From: Planctomycetaceae bacterium
GTDB taxonomy: Bacteria; Planctomycetota; Planctomycetia; Planctomycetales; Planctomycetaceae
Assembly (NCBI GenBank): GCA_947476295.1
Contig: CANJQC010000003.1
Coordinates: 1 to 64,000 of the forward strand
DNA: 64,000 nt
Reading direction: 5' to 3'
Below, one piece after another: positions 45,589 through 54,166 of the stretch (position 1 is the first letter of the stretch; each line of letters begins with the position of its first letter). A program made the position numbers and the translations under genes. The notes beneath the pieces were generated by a model. The model was not told where the DNA came from. It saw only the letters and a list, made by a program, of their open reading frames with translations, and did no database searches.

Positions 45589-46623
45589 ATGGATCGCGAA
45601 CGTCAAACATTCGAACTGCTTCAACTGCTCGGTGACGACGTAGCTGAAGTCGTTTTGTCGCGACTTCAGCCTGAACGAGCGGCCATGCTTCGTTCCGGAA
45701 TGCAGTCGGACAAGACACGTCGTTCGACAATTGGGAGACAACGCGCAGTGCTCGACGATTTTGACTGCTTTTTTCAGTTCGCACTCAAGTCATTGCCCAA
45801 AGAGTCACGCGAAGACATCGAGATTACGAATTCAGACTTTGGTTCAAGCTCAGCCTCTGTCGCTGAATCATCAGATGTGTCTCCGGATACAGATCCCGGT
45901 GACGACGCTGACAACTCAACATCCGCGACTTCAGAGCAATCTCCAGCGGCAGCACCTAAGCTCACCGGAATTCCGCTGCTGGATCTGCAGACTCTAAGCG
46001 TGCATCAGCTTGCATTGGCCCTGTCCTCCGAGCAGCCGCGAACGTGTGCGATACTGATGAGCAATCTTCCGGCGAAACTAGCGGGCGATATCCTGAGTTT
46101 GCTCAAGGCGGAAAATCAAAATCTGGTTATGAGGGAACTGACGAAAGAACAACACGCTCCGGAAGTTCTGATCGAACGCATCGCCAAGGCAACGTTCGTG
46201 CGAGCCCGTCAGTTGCCAGCCGATCCTCCGGACACGCGAGATCATGCGGACCGTGTAGCCGAAGTACTGCGAAGTGTCCCAAAAGCAGGCCGTCGGAATA
46301 TGCTGGCCGTGATTGAAGAACAAGATCCGGACCTGGCCAAGTCGTTGCTGACGCGTATCTATCGTTTCGACGACATAGCAACGCTAAAAAAGACAGTTAT
46401 TCAGCGGGTTTTGGGCGAAATTGACAGCGCCAATCTGACGACAGCGCTGTACGGAGCAGAGCAGGAAATCACGGATGCTGTCTTTGCGAATCTGTCGAAG
46501 CGAGCACGCCAGACAATCGAAGAAGAAATGCAGTTCATGTCAAACATGACCGAGTCGCGGATTCAACAGGCACGCGATTCCATCGCAGAAATCATTGCAA
46601 AGATCGATATGGAAAGTGAATGA
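45589..46623 (+). CDS. fliG: Flagellar motor switch protein FliG
   Basis: 344 residues. An N-terminal domain (1-130) with a low-complexity acidic spacer (about 80-125) is followed by middle and C-terminal ARM-like domains. LSSEQPRTCAILMSNLPAKLAGDIL stands in place of the usual EHPQ motif, and LLTRIYRFDDIATLKKTVIQRVLGEI and NLSKRARQTIEEEMQFM are typical of the C-terminal torque domain. FliG couples stator to rotor; FliM and FliN are not encoded here. Confidence 0.88.
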   Translation: MDRERQTFELLQLLGDDVAEVVLSRLQPERAAMLRSGMQSDKTRRSTIGRQRAVLDDFDCFFQFALKSLPKESREDIEITNSDFGSSSASVAESSDVSPDTDPGDDADNSTSATSEQSPAAAPKLTGIPLLDLQTLSVHQLALALSSEQPRTCAILMSNLPAKLAGDILSLLKAENQNLVMRELTKEQHAPEVLIERIAKATFVRARQLPADPPDTRDHADRVAEVLRSVPKAGRRNMLAVIEEQDPDLAKSLLTRIYRFDDIATLKKTVIQRVLGEIDSANLTTALYGAEQEITDAVFANLSKRARQTIEEEMQFMSNMTESRIQQARDSIAEIIAKIDMESE

Positions 46624-46645
46624 CGGTGAGCGAAATCGCGATAGC

Positions 46646-46695
46646 CGCCGGTAACTGTTCTTGAAAACGCAGCAGAACACCGGCGCTTGGTGCCA
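46646..46695 (+). repeat. Direct-repeat element upstream of fliH
   Basis: GCCGGTAACTGTTC...AGCAGAACACCGG...GGTGCCAT shares order and sequence with 48817-48873, upstream of fliJ. Within one copy, CCGGTAACTGTTC and GAACACCGG could form an imperfect hairpin. Confidence 0.55.
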
Positions 46696-46721
46696 TACAG
46701 CTCACAGGACCATCTAGAATC

Positions 46722-47552
46722 ATGTCCACACTTCGAATTAAACTCAATCGCTCACCTCGCACGATCACCGTGGGTAACAGGACGGTGTCTGTTCCACGCA
46801 TTTCGTGCGCTCAGCGCTCGCCGGAGCTGAACGCAGCGGCTGCACCCGCTGCAAAAGCATCCCACGGCAGTTCACCGGCGCCACGGCCAAAGTCCGCTTC
46901 TGTCGCCACCGTGATCACAAACCCTGTCGATCGATCTATGACTCCGTTGTCAAAATCCAACGCCGTGCCTGTGCTTTCAAACTCGGCGCATGAAGTCGTG
47001 ACGGCGGAAGAAGTCGGTCTGGGTGGGATTGATCCTGATGAAATCAGTCGACTGCAACAACTGCTCGGCGATGCTTCGGAAGCCGTCCTTGAGTTACAGA
47101 CACAGCATCGGCAATCGCTTGGTGAAATGCAGGAAGTCGCCGTCGAACTTGCCACCGCCGCCGCGTCATGGTTGGTGGGCGTTGCTCTTGATCGAGACCT
47201 GTTTGCTGTCGATGATCTGATTCTGAAGGCGCTCGAACATCTGGAGCTGAATCAGTCTGTCAAGGTACGGCTGAACCCGGCAGACCATGACCTGTTATAC
47301 ACATTGCTTAGAGATCCCGTCAGCCAGAAGCAGTTGGATCAGTTGTTGTGTTTGAAGGACGAATCAATTTCGCGCGGTTCTGTTCGAGTGGAATCCGGAC
47401 GGCGAATTCTGTTGACAGAGATGGACTCGCGGCTGGAAAAAATCCGCCGGACATGGATGGAGAAACTTGATGACTCTCAGATTGAACGTCGCGGAGATGG
47501 CTCAGGTACCCGGACATTGCGCCGCTTTCCGGAACGTCGGGAAACTGCGTAG
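46722..47552 (+). CDS. fliH: Flagellar assembly protein FliH
   Basis: 276 residues. A low-complexity, Ser/Pro/Ala-rich N-terminal 90 residues leads into a coiled coil (LQQLLGDASEAVLELQTQHRQSLGEMQEVAVELATAAASWLVGVALDRD) and a FliH/HrpE C-terminal domain (VKVRLNPADHDLLYTLL, ISRGSVRVESGRRILLTEMDSRLEKIRRTW). It regulates the FliI ATPase. fliI starts 83 bases inside this gene. Confidence 0.87.
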   Translation: MSTLRIKLNRSPRTITVGNRTVSVPRISCAQRSPELNAAAAPAAKASHGSSPAPRPKSASVATVITNPVDRSMTPLSKSNAVPVLSNSAHEVVTAEEVGLGGIDPDEISRLQQLLGDASEAVLELQTQHRQSLGEMQEVAVELATAAASWLVGVALDRDLFAVDDLILKALEHLELNQSVKVRLNPADHDLLYTLLRDPVSQKQLDQLLCLKDESISRGSVRVESGRRILLTEMDSRLEKIRRTWMEKLDDSQIERRGDGSGTRTLRRFPERRETA

Positions 47553-48789
47553 CGTTCGCGGATTGATGCGAGCGGACATGCAAGCGTTCGTTGGGGAAAC
47601 CTGCTCTATTGGCCTCCAGAACGGCGACCAATTGATGGCGGAGGTGGTTGGTTTTGACGAAACCGAATCGCAACTGATGTGTTTTGACAGCACAGCTGGA
47701 CTGCATCCCGGTCTCGAAATCACAGGTACCGGCTACAGCCGCGCTGTACCAGTTGGCAATGGTCTTTTAGGGCGAGTCATTGATGGTATCGGCCGACCGA
47801 TCGACGGACGTGGTCCACTGCGCGTTCGACGATGGCGACCTGAGTCCGCCAAGGTACCCGATGCAATGCAGCGTACACGCATCACCGAACCGCTTGTTAC
47901 CGGTCAGCGCGTGATTGACGGTTTACTCACGATTGGTCGGGGGCAGCGCGTTGGTCTGTTTGCTGGCAGCGGTGTCGGCAAAAGTACGCTCATGGGTGAG
48001 ATCGCCAAGAGCGCAGAATCGGACGTGAACGTCATTGCAATGGTCGGCGAACGTGGACGTGAAGTGCGACCCTTCATTGAAGATTGCCTCGGCGATCTGG
48101 GCCTTGCACGATCTGTCGTCGTCGTGGCGACGTCCGATCAGACGCCATTGATGCGAATTAAGGCGGTTCTCACGGCGGCGACCATCGCGGAAGAATTCCG
48201 TGATCAGGGAGCCCATGTGTTGTTCTTTCTTGACAGTCTCACACGACTGGCAATGGCACAGCGAGAATTGGGGCTGTTGCTGGGAGAACCTCCGGGATCG
48301 CGTGGTTATCCACCCTCCGTGCAATCGTTACTTGCGAGCGTACTTGAACGGCTGGGGTGCGGTGAGGTTGGAGCTATAACTGGACTCATTACGGTTCTGG
48401 TCGATGGTGACGATATGGACGAACCAATCACCGATGCTGCACGTGGAATTCTCGATGGTCACATTGTCCTGAGCAGAAAACTTGCCGCTCAGGGCCATTA
48501 TCCTGCTGTTGATGTGCTGCCCAGCGTCAGCCGAGTCTTCCGGGAAGTCACAACTGAAGAACATCAAAAGAACGCCACCAAGCTTCGCTCGTTGCTGGCC
48601 ACACATGCGGAGATCGCCGACCTCATTCAGATCGGAGCTTACAAAGCTGGAACTTCGCAGCAGGTGGATCGTGCTGTCCAGATTATTCCTGCCGCAAAGC
48701 GATTCCTGCAACAGAGCGTTAATCAGAAAACTGGATGGCAGGAGACTCAGGCACAATTGAAAACCCTTGCCGCAGCCTGGCCTTGGTAA
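47470..48789 (+). CDS. fliI: Flagellum-specific ATP synthase FliI
   Basis: 439 residues from ATG 47470, with GGAG seven bases upstream; it overlaps the end of fliH in another frame. Walker A FAGSGVGKST is near residue 161, with Walker B VLFFLDSLTRL, the ATP-synthase signature PSVSRVF and GEPPGSRGYPPS. The C-terminal helix region is complete. It energises flagellar protein export together with FliH and FliJ. Confidence 0.96.
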   Translation: MTLRLNVAEMAQVPGHCAAFRNVGKLRSVRGLMRADMQAFVGETCSIGLQNGDQLMAEVVGFDETESQLMCFDSTAGLHPGLEITGTGYSRAVPVGNGLLGRVIDGIGRPIDGRGPLRVRRWRPESAKVPDAMQRTRITEPLVTGQRVIDGLLTIGRGQRVGLFAGSGVGKSTLMGEIAKSAESDVNVIAMVGERGREVRPFIEDCLGDLGLARSVVVVATSDQTPLMRIKAVLTAATIAEEFRDQGAHVLFFLDSLTRLAMAQRELGLLLGEPPGSRGYPPSVQSLLASVLERLGCGEVGAITGLITVLVDGDDMDEPITDAARGILDGHIVLSRKLAAQGHYPAVDVLPSVSRVFREVTTEEHQKNATKLRSLLATHAEIADLIQIGAYKAGTSQQVDRAVQIIPAAKRFLQQSVNQKTGWQETQAQLKTLAAAWPW

Positions 48790-48816
48790 GCGAATGTGCG
48801 GCACGGCGCTATCCCC

Positions 48817-48873
48817 CCGGTATCTGTTCAATCAAATACGGCGACACAGCAAAACACCGGTGGCTGGCGCCAT
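48817..48873 (+). repeat. Direct-repeat element upstream of fliJ
   Basis: Shares the pattern CCGGTA(A/T)CTGTTC...CAGCA(G/A)AACACCGG...TGG(T/C)GCCAT with 46646-46695. Both copies lie just upstream of a flagellar gene start. The spacing inside the copies differs by several bases. Confidence 0.55.
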
Positions 48874-48899
48874 TCCGTTCATCTACAGACACATTTCCA

Positions 48900-49361
48900 A
48901 TGAAACGATTTATATCACGATACGAACGAATTCGCCACTTGAGGGCGCAGCAGGAAGACGCCTGCCGCGCTGCCGCTGCAGCATGCAACGCGGAACGAAC
49001 GGTTGCGGAAGAACATCGGAACGCGGTACGACAATGGCTGAATACAGTTCACCGCAACGCGGCACGCGATCTGGCAAATGGCCTGAGCGGCGGGGTTCTC
49101 GTTTCAATGACCAGCATGATGGAATACGGTGGACAAAAATTGCAGAGCGCTAAAGAAGCTCTGAACACGGCTGAAGAAAATCTGCGGTTAGCTCTGCAAC
49201 AGCACAGTCAGGCTCGAGCCGAATTGAAGATCATGGAAGAAGTCATCCATCGGGAACAAACAGAACATCGACGGGAACAACTGAAACGCGAAGAAATTCA
49301 AATGCAGGAGCAGGCATCGCAGGCTTACTACCGGATGCAGGAAATCAGGAGTGAACAATGA
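48900..49361 (+). CDS. fliJ: Flagellar export protein FliJ-like coiled coil
   Basis: 153 residues from ATG 48900 (MKRFISRYERIRHLRAQQEDACRAAAA); longer open frame upstream is not supported. The whole product is an antiparallel coiled coil. Its position after fliI, its size and the N-terminal F-x-x-R-Y-x-R pattern identify FliJ, the stalk-like component of the export ATPase. The stop overlaps the next gene's ATG by 4 bases. Confidence 0.75.
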   Translation: MKRFISRYERIRHLRAQQEDACRAAAAACNAERTVAEEHRNAVRQWLNTVHRNAARDLANGLSGGVLVSMTSMMEYGGQKLQSAKEALNTAEENLRLALQQHSQARAELKIMEEVIHREQTEHRREQLKREEIQMQEQASQAYYRMQEIRSEQ

Positions 49362-50545
49362 AGAAAATTCTTGGCCTCGTGCTGTACGCTGCGGTGATGT
49401 TCGGTGTGACTGCCGGACTTGGCATGTTCATGATGAAGAAGAATGCACCGCATGGAAGTGATCTTGCGGAGAATGGTGCAGAGCATATCGACTCGGAGCG
49501 TGATGCCGCCGGACACTCCACTGGCGATTCGACTGATAGCGAATCCGGGACAACTCATGTTCAGACCGTTGATGCTTCGTCGTCGCATAGTGGTGGCCAT
49601 GCCACGGTGGCAGACTCGCATGCTCAGACAGGAGGTCACAGCGATCTGCAGCTTCCCGTCGCCATTCGAAGCTCGCCAATGAGCGTTGAAGAGATCGTCC
49701 GCATGGGATTAAGCCTGAAGTCGCGGGATGAGTCCCTCCGACAGCGAGAATCGTCACTGAAAGATGCAGAATCTCAGCACCGTCTGATTCATGCGGACGT
49801 GGAAGGCGCTCAGCAGGAAGTAGAAAACCTGCTGGCTCAGGCAAACGATCAACGCGCGGCAATCGAGGAATTGGTCGCGCGGATGAATACTCAGAAAGAA
49901 GCGGTGAGCAATGAACGGCTGGCAATCGTCAGCGAAAAGCAACAGCTACACGCTGATCGCGAAAAGCTGGACATCGACCGCGGGCAACTGGAGGCTCAGA
50001 AAATCGCGTTGGCTGAGAACGAAACCGAACTGCAGCTCAAACGCCGCGAACTGGACAACGACCGGCAGCAGTTTGATAACGACCGCACCAAAATTACGGT
50101 CGATGGCGACAAACTCGTCAAGGATCGTGATAAATGGGTGATGGAAGTTGAACGCATGAACCTTGAGAAACAGGAGCTTGCTGCAGAGAAGGAACGAATC
50201 CGGGTCGAACGCGCAACGCTGGAGCAGGAAAAACGACTTCTGGCCAGTACGCCCGGTGCGGCTGCACTGCCGTCACAAAAGAAGCCACTTGATGCGGCAT
50301 CCGCGAAGCAGAATCTCAAAGAACTCATAGAGATGTTTGAAGGCATGAGTCCCGAAACAGCCGCCAGCACAATCAAAGCGCTTTCTACCGATGGTAAAAC
50401 CGACATGGTGGTCGATGTTCTTGTACAGTTGGACGAGCGTAAAGCCTCCGCCATTCTCGAAGCCATCGCTGATGAGAATCTTGTGAGCGAGTTCCTTATA
50501 AAGATCAATAGTCGCCACAGTCAACCCAAGGCGGCGAAGAAATAG
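49358..50545 (+). CDS. MotE/MgtE-N-like coiled-coil flagellar protein
   Basis: 395 residues. One N-terminal TM helix (about 5-25) is followed by a Ser/His/Asp-rich linker, a long heptad-repeat coiled coil (about 120-290, rich in Arg/Asp/Glu/Leu) and a C-terminal MgtE-N-like fold (LKELIEMFEGMSPETAASTIKAL, VDVLVQLDERKASAILEAI). Proteins with this MgtE-N domain are often encoded next to fliJ; in other bacteria MotE proteins assist the stator. Role here inferred from position. Confidence 0.7.
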   Translation: MKKILGLVLYAAVMFGVTAGLGMFMMKKNAPHGSDLAENGAEHIDSERDAAGHSTGDSTDSESGTTHVQTVDASSSHSGGHATVADSHAQTGGHSDLQLPVAIRSSPMSVEEIVRMGLSLKSRDESLRQRESSLKDAESQHRLIHADVEGAQQEVENLLAQANDQRAAIEELVARMNTQKEAVSNERLAIVSEKQQLHADREKLDIDRGQLEAQKIALAENETELQLKRRELDNDRQQFDNDRTKITVDGDKLVKDRDKWVMEVERMNLEKQELAAEKERIRVERATLEQEKRLLASTPGAAALPSQKKPLDAASAKQNLKELIEMFEGMSPETAASTIKALSTDGKTDMVVDVLVQLDERKASAILEAIADENLVSEFLIKINSRHSQPKAAKK

Positions 50546-50647
50546 CGCAGCACGCACGATGGGCAAAAGGCATGCGTCCTATACGACCTCCAGCCCCCAT
50601 ATCGCTTTCCTTTTGCCAGCAGCCCACATCCGATTGGATCAAATCGC

Positions 50648-50917
50648 ATGGACACACTCAACGTTGTCGAAATCGGTCAGGATTTCCTGCTCACAGCCAT
50701 GTGGCTTTCCGGGCCCGCGATTGCCGTCAGTCTCGTCGTCGGTTTGATGATCAGTTTGGCGCAAACGGTGACCAGCGTCCAGGAGCAAACGCTTTCGTTT
50801 GCTCCCCGCATCGTCGCTGTCGGCGCGGTGATGCTGCTGACATTGCCATGGATGCTGCAGCAGTCGTCCGCGTTTACCATGCGCATGATGGAACGATTGC
50901 TGCAGGTGACGCAATGA
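50648..50917 (+). CDS. fliQ: Flagellar export gate protein FliQ
   Basis: 89 residues with two TM helices. GLMISLAQTVTSVQEQTLSFAPRIVAV is the FliQ signature. It is part of the FliPQR export gate; fliP is not next to it. The stop overlaps the fliR start (ATGA). Confidence 0.95.
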   Translation: MDTLNVVEIGQDFLLTAMWLSGPAIAVSLVVGLMISLAQTVTSVQEQTLSFAPRIVAVGAVMLLTLPWMLQQSSAFTMRMMERLLQVTQ

Positions 50918-51699
50918 TCGATGCAGGCAACTCAATTACCGCGGCGATGGTCTTGGCATCATTGCTGATCTTTTTTCGAGTCAGTGCGTTCATCGTTTTT
51001 CTGCCGCCCTTGAACGGTCAGGGAGTCCCGGCTACGGTCAAGATCGGACTGTCCGTGGCGATCACTTTCCTGCTGGCAAATCGCTATGCCCCCGTATTAG
51101 CGTTGTCGCTGGATATGCCTGCCAATGGTGCCGGTGCATGGCTGGAACTTGCGTTTCTGGGGATTCGAGAGACGGCGTTGGGCGCCGGTCTGGCATGGCT
51201 GTTCAGCCTGTGTCTGGTTCCCGTGCGAATCGCTGGGGCCTGGATTGCTCAGGAAATGGGCCTGACACTTGGTGGACTTTCTTCGCCGATGGACCAACAG
51301 CCCAGCAATGTGATCTCAACAATGCTGGAAGCATTCAGCATCATTATGTTTTTCGTGCTGGACCTGCATCATATCATGCTCTATTCCCTTGGTCAGTCGT
51401 TTGCCATTCGTCCGGCGGCTGGTGCTTGGTCCATGCCCTCGTGGGAAACCGTCGTCTGGAGCGTGACGCACGCCGTGGACGATGGATTTCTGATTGTCGC
51501 CCCGATTGGGATCTTACTTTTCGTCGTGGCCCTCACGATCCTGATCACAATGCGCACGGCGCCACAGTTTAATTTCATGTCTTACGGGATGACGCTGCGA
51601 CTGGCTGCGGGTCTCGGCGGGTTGATCATGTTCCTGCCGGAAGTCTGCGGAGCTATCCAGCAACTGCTGTATCGCGCTGGTCAGGGAGTCACAAGCTGA
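50914..51699 (+). CDS. fliR: Flagellar export gate protein FliR
   Basis: 261 residues from ATG 50914, overlapping the fliQ stop; a longer open frame upstream belongs to another frame's noise. Six hydrophobic segments; LLIFFRVSAFIVFLPPLNGQGVPATVKIGLSVAITFLL and GGLIMFLPEVCG are typical. It packs with FliP and FliQ in the export gate. flhB starts two bases after its stop. Confidence 0.94.
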   Translation: MIDAGNSITAAMVLASLLIFFRVSAFIVFLPPLNGQGVPATVKIGLSVAITFLLANRYAPVLALSLDMPANGAGAWLELAFLGIRETALGAGLAWLFSLCLVPVRIAGAWIAQEMGLTLGGLSSPMDQQPSNVISTMLEAFSIIMFFVLDLHHIMLYSLGQSFAIRPAAGAWSMPSWETVVWSVTHAVDDGFLIVAPIGILLFVVALTILITMRTAPQFNFMSYGMTLRLAAGLGGLIMFLPEVCGAIQQLLYRAGQGVTS

Positions 51700-51700
51700 A

Positions 51701-52774
51701 ATGGCAGATATCGAACATCATGGTACCGAAGCACCAACACCACGGCGACGTGAGCAGGCACGCGAAGATGGCCAGGTTGTCCTCAGTACAGATCTGACGG
51801 CCGCCGTCGCACTGTTGACCGGCTGCGCGATTCTCCTCTGGACCGGCAGCACGCTCGGCGCTCGCCTGATGAATGGATTTCGTGAGTGGATGACGGATGT
51901 TCCCGGCTCAGAATGGAATGAATGGAACGTGACGCTGGGGGCTCGCTGGATGTCCGCAGAATTGGCGGGAATCTGTGGCTTTTTTGTACTGGCGATCCTG
52001 TCGATCGGCCTTGCGTTTGGATTTGCGCAGGTCGGATTCATAATTTCGTTCAAACCTCTGGCGCTCAAGTGGGATCGGCTGATCCCTGAAAATCCATTTT
52101 CAAAACTAATCTCGATGGACTCGGGTATCAAGGGCATTCTGAACGCAATGAAGGTCACGCTCCTGCTGGGCATTTCGATACTGATGATATGGCTGCGACG
52201 CGGTGAATTGTCGGTTCGCAATTTCGGATCAATCGATGCGGTCGCTGCGTACGCTTGGAAACTCGGACTTATGATTTGCATGGCAATGGCCGGAGTTTCC
52301 GTCGGACTGGCCCTCGCGGACTATCTAATCAAGTGGTTCCGCCAGGAGCAGAAGCTCAAAATGACTCGGGAAGAAATCAAACAGGAACAGAAAGACGATA
52401 GCGGCGATCCTCACGTCAAAGCAGCGGTTCGGAGAAAGCAAAGAGAGGCCAGAAAGCAACAGTCGGTGAAGGATGTGCCAAAGGCCGATTTGATTTTGAC
52501 GAACCCTACGCACCTTGCGATCGCGATTCAGTACCAGCCCGGAAAAATGCGTGCTCCAAAGATCGTGGCCAAAGGCGCAGGAGTCTTTGCACAGAATATC
52601 ATTCGGATCGCAAAGGAAAACAAGATTCCCGTCATGGAACGCAAACCACTGGCGCGCGCGCTGTTCAGGATCGTCGATGTCGGTCAAGAAATCCCGTTCG
52701 AATTCTTCCGCGCGATCGCTGAGATCCTTGCACAGATTTACAAAGCAAAAAATGGGGCCGGGACTCGTGTCTGA
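51701..52774 (+). CDS. flhB: Flagellar export specificity switch protein FlhB
   Basis: 357 residues. Four TM helices (about 25-45, 85-110, 145-165, 185-210) and the cytosolic domain with the autocleavage motif NPTH at about 266 (LTNPTHLAIAIQY). EAPTPRRREQAREDGQVVLSTDL and FRQEQKLKMTREEIKQEQKDDSGDP are typical. It controls the switch from rod/hook to filament export. Confidence 0.95.
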   Translation: MADIEHHGTEAPTPRRREQAREDGQVVLSTDLTAAVALLTGCAILLWTGSTLGARLMNGFREWMTDVPGSEWNEWNVTLGARWMSAELAGICGFFVLAILSIGLAFGFAQVGFIISFKPLALKWDRLIPENPFSKLISMDSGIKGILNAMKVTLLLGISILMIWLRRGELSVRNFGSIDAVAAYAWKLGLMICMAMAGVSVGLALADYLIKWFRQEQKLKMTREEIKQEQKDDSGDPHVKAAVRRKQREARKQQSVKDVPKADLILTNPTHLAIAIQYQPGKMRAPKIVAKGAGVFAQNIIRIAKENKIPVMERKPLARALFRIVDVGQEIPFEFFRAIAEILAQIYKAKNGAGTRV

Positions 52775-52830
52775 TTTGATTATTTGAAATTTGAGATCTG
52801 AAATTGGTCATTTAAAATCCGGGGGACTTT

Positions 52831-53613
52831 ATGGATGTCGCAACTATTCTTGGTCTGGTGACCGGACTGGTCATGGTCGGCTCGGCGATGTGGTATGGTG
52901 GTGATGCACTGCCGTTTATTCATGCGCCGTCTATGCTGATCACATTCGGAGGAACGCTCGCTGCTGTGCTTATTCACTTTCCGGCGCATCGTGCTCGAAA
53001 CGCCTTTGCTGTGGCACGCAATTGCTTTGTGTCATCGCTTCCGGAACCGACGGAAGTGCTGGAACAGTTTCGACACTTCGCCACGATCGTTCGACGCGGT
53101 GGGTTGTTGGCGTTAGAACCAATCGCTGAGCAACAATCGGATCCGTTTCTGAGAACCGGACTCGAACTCACCGCCAGCGGCTGCGATCCGGAAACACTCG
53201 CTGCTGCGCTTCAGCGTGAAACACAGGCGATTGCCCAGCGACATGCCTCCGGTCGCCAACTTTTTGAAGTGATGGCTTCTGCGGCGCCTGCCTGGGGCAT
53301 GATCGGCACACTCATCGGACTCACGCAGATGCTCAGTCATCTGACCGATCCGAAGCAAATCGGTTCCGGCCTCGCCTTGGCGCTGCTGACCACACTTTAC
53401 GGCGCGTTGTTTTCTCATCTGTTCTGTATTCCGCTTGCTGGAAAACTGGAATCACGGCATACCGAAGAAACGATGATTCGTGACATCATGCTGGAAGGTT
53501 TTCTGGCACTTCAGGAAGAACATTCCCCCGGTTTAATCGAAGAGCGTCTTCGCGCATGGATCCCACCTCAACATCGATCTGAGGTGCTGTCTGAACGCGC
53601 AAAGGCGGCGTAG
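52831..53613 (+). CDS. motA: Flagellar motor stator protein MotA
   Basis: 260 residues with the four-helix MotA/PomA layout. DVATILGLVTGLVMVGSAMWYGG, FIHAPSMLITFGGTLAAVLI, ASAAPAWGMIGTLIGLTQML, LALALLTTLYGALFSHLFCIPLAGKLE and the C-terminal EERLRAWIPP are characteristic. It forms the ion channel with a MotB-type partner. GGGGGAC lies upstream; the short spacer from flhB is AT-rich with direct subrepeats (TTGAAATTTGAGATCTGAAATT). Confidence 0.93.
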   Translation: MDVATILGLVTGLVMVGSAMWYGGDALPFIHAPSMLITFGGTLAAVLIHFPAHRARNAFAVARNCFVSSLPEPTEVLEQFRHFATIVRRGGLLALEPIAEQQSDPFLRTGLELTASGCDPETLAAALQRETQAIAQRHASGRQLFEVMASAAPAWGMIGTLIGLTQMLSHLTDPKQIGSGLALALLTTLYGALFSHLFCIPLAGKLESRHTEETMIRDIMLEGFLALQEEHSPGLIEERLRAWIPPQHRSEVLSERAKAA

Positions 53614-53620
53614 TGTCCCC

Positions 53621-54166
53621 ATGAAAATAATGATTACACCTCAGCGTGGGCAATCACTCTACGCCGCAGGATGGCAGTATGTGGGTTCGGGGATTGTTGT
53701 CGCTTTGATGTTTGTCATCATTGCGTCTGCAGCCATGTTTCGCGAGCAACGTGCGGCGGGCGCGTCAGGAATCATGTCACGCGAAGGCCAGTTCTTCGAC
53801 GACGGGTTGAACGATTTGAGGGCGGGCAAGAATCGTGCGATCAGCCATTCTGTACGGCTGGCGCTTCCAATGCAGCAGCTACGCGATGCCGAGGGACGAT
53901 TGACCTCGAACGGCGAATCGTTCTTTCTGCTTCTGGCTCGTCGAATGAAATCGCTTTCATTCAGCGTCATGCTCACCACAAATTCAATCGCCGATGCGAA
54001 ATTCGCAACCATCATCGCAGCCCGCATGATGCGTGAGGTTTCCCTGGAATCAACGCAGCTCAAAATCAGTATTGAAGGCCGTATGGCCAGCGTTGACGCG
54101 CAGAGTGATTCGCTCTTGACCGTTACGATTGCCCAGCATGAAACTGTCGATGGAGATACAGAATGA
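53621..54166 (+). CDS. MotB-position protein with one TM helix and degenerate OmpA-like domain
   Basis: 181 residues, starting seven bases after motA. A single N-terminal TM helix (about 20-40, YVGSGIVVALMFVIIASAAMF) is followed by a short linker and a soluble domain whose order resembles OmpA/MotB (SVRLALPMQQLRDAEGRL, then LLLARRMKSLSFSVMLTT, FATIIAARMMREV, ISIEGRMAS). The TM helix contains no Asp, whereas canonical MotB requires one for ion transport. The NxxLSxxRA peptidoglycan-binding motif is also eroded. This is a remote MotB homologue or a different stator partner; the assignment rests on position. Confidence 0.55.
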   Translation: MKIMITPQRGQSLYAAGWQYVGSGIVVALMFVIIASAAMFREQRAAGASGIMSREGQFFDDGLNDLRAGKNRAISHSVRLALPMQQLRDAEGRLTSNGESFFLLLARRMKSLSFSVMLTTNSIADAKFATIIAARMMREVSLESTQLKISIEGRMASVDAQSDSLLTVTIAQHETVDGDTE

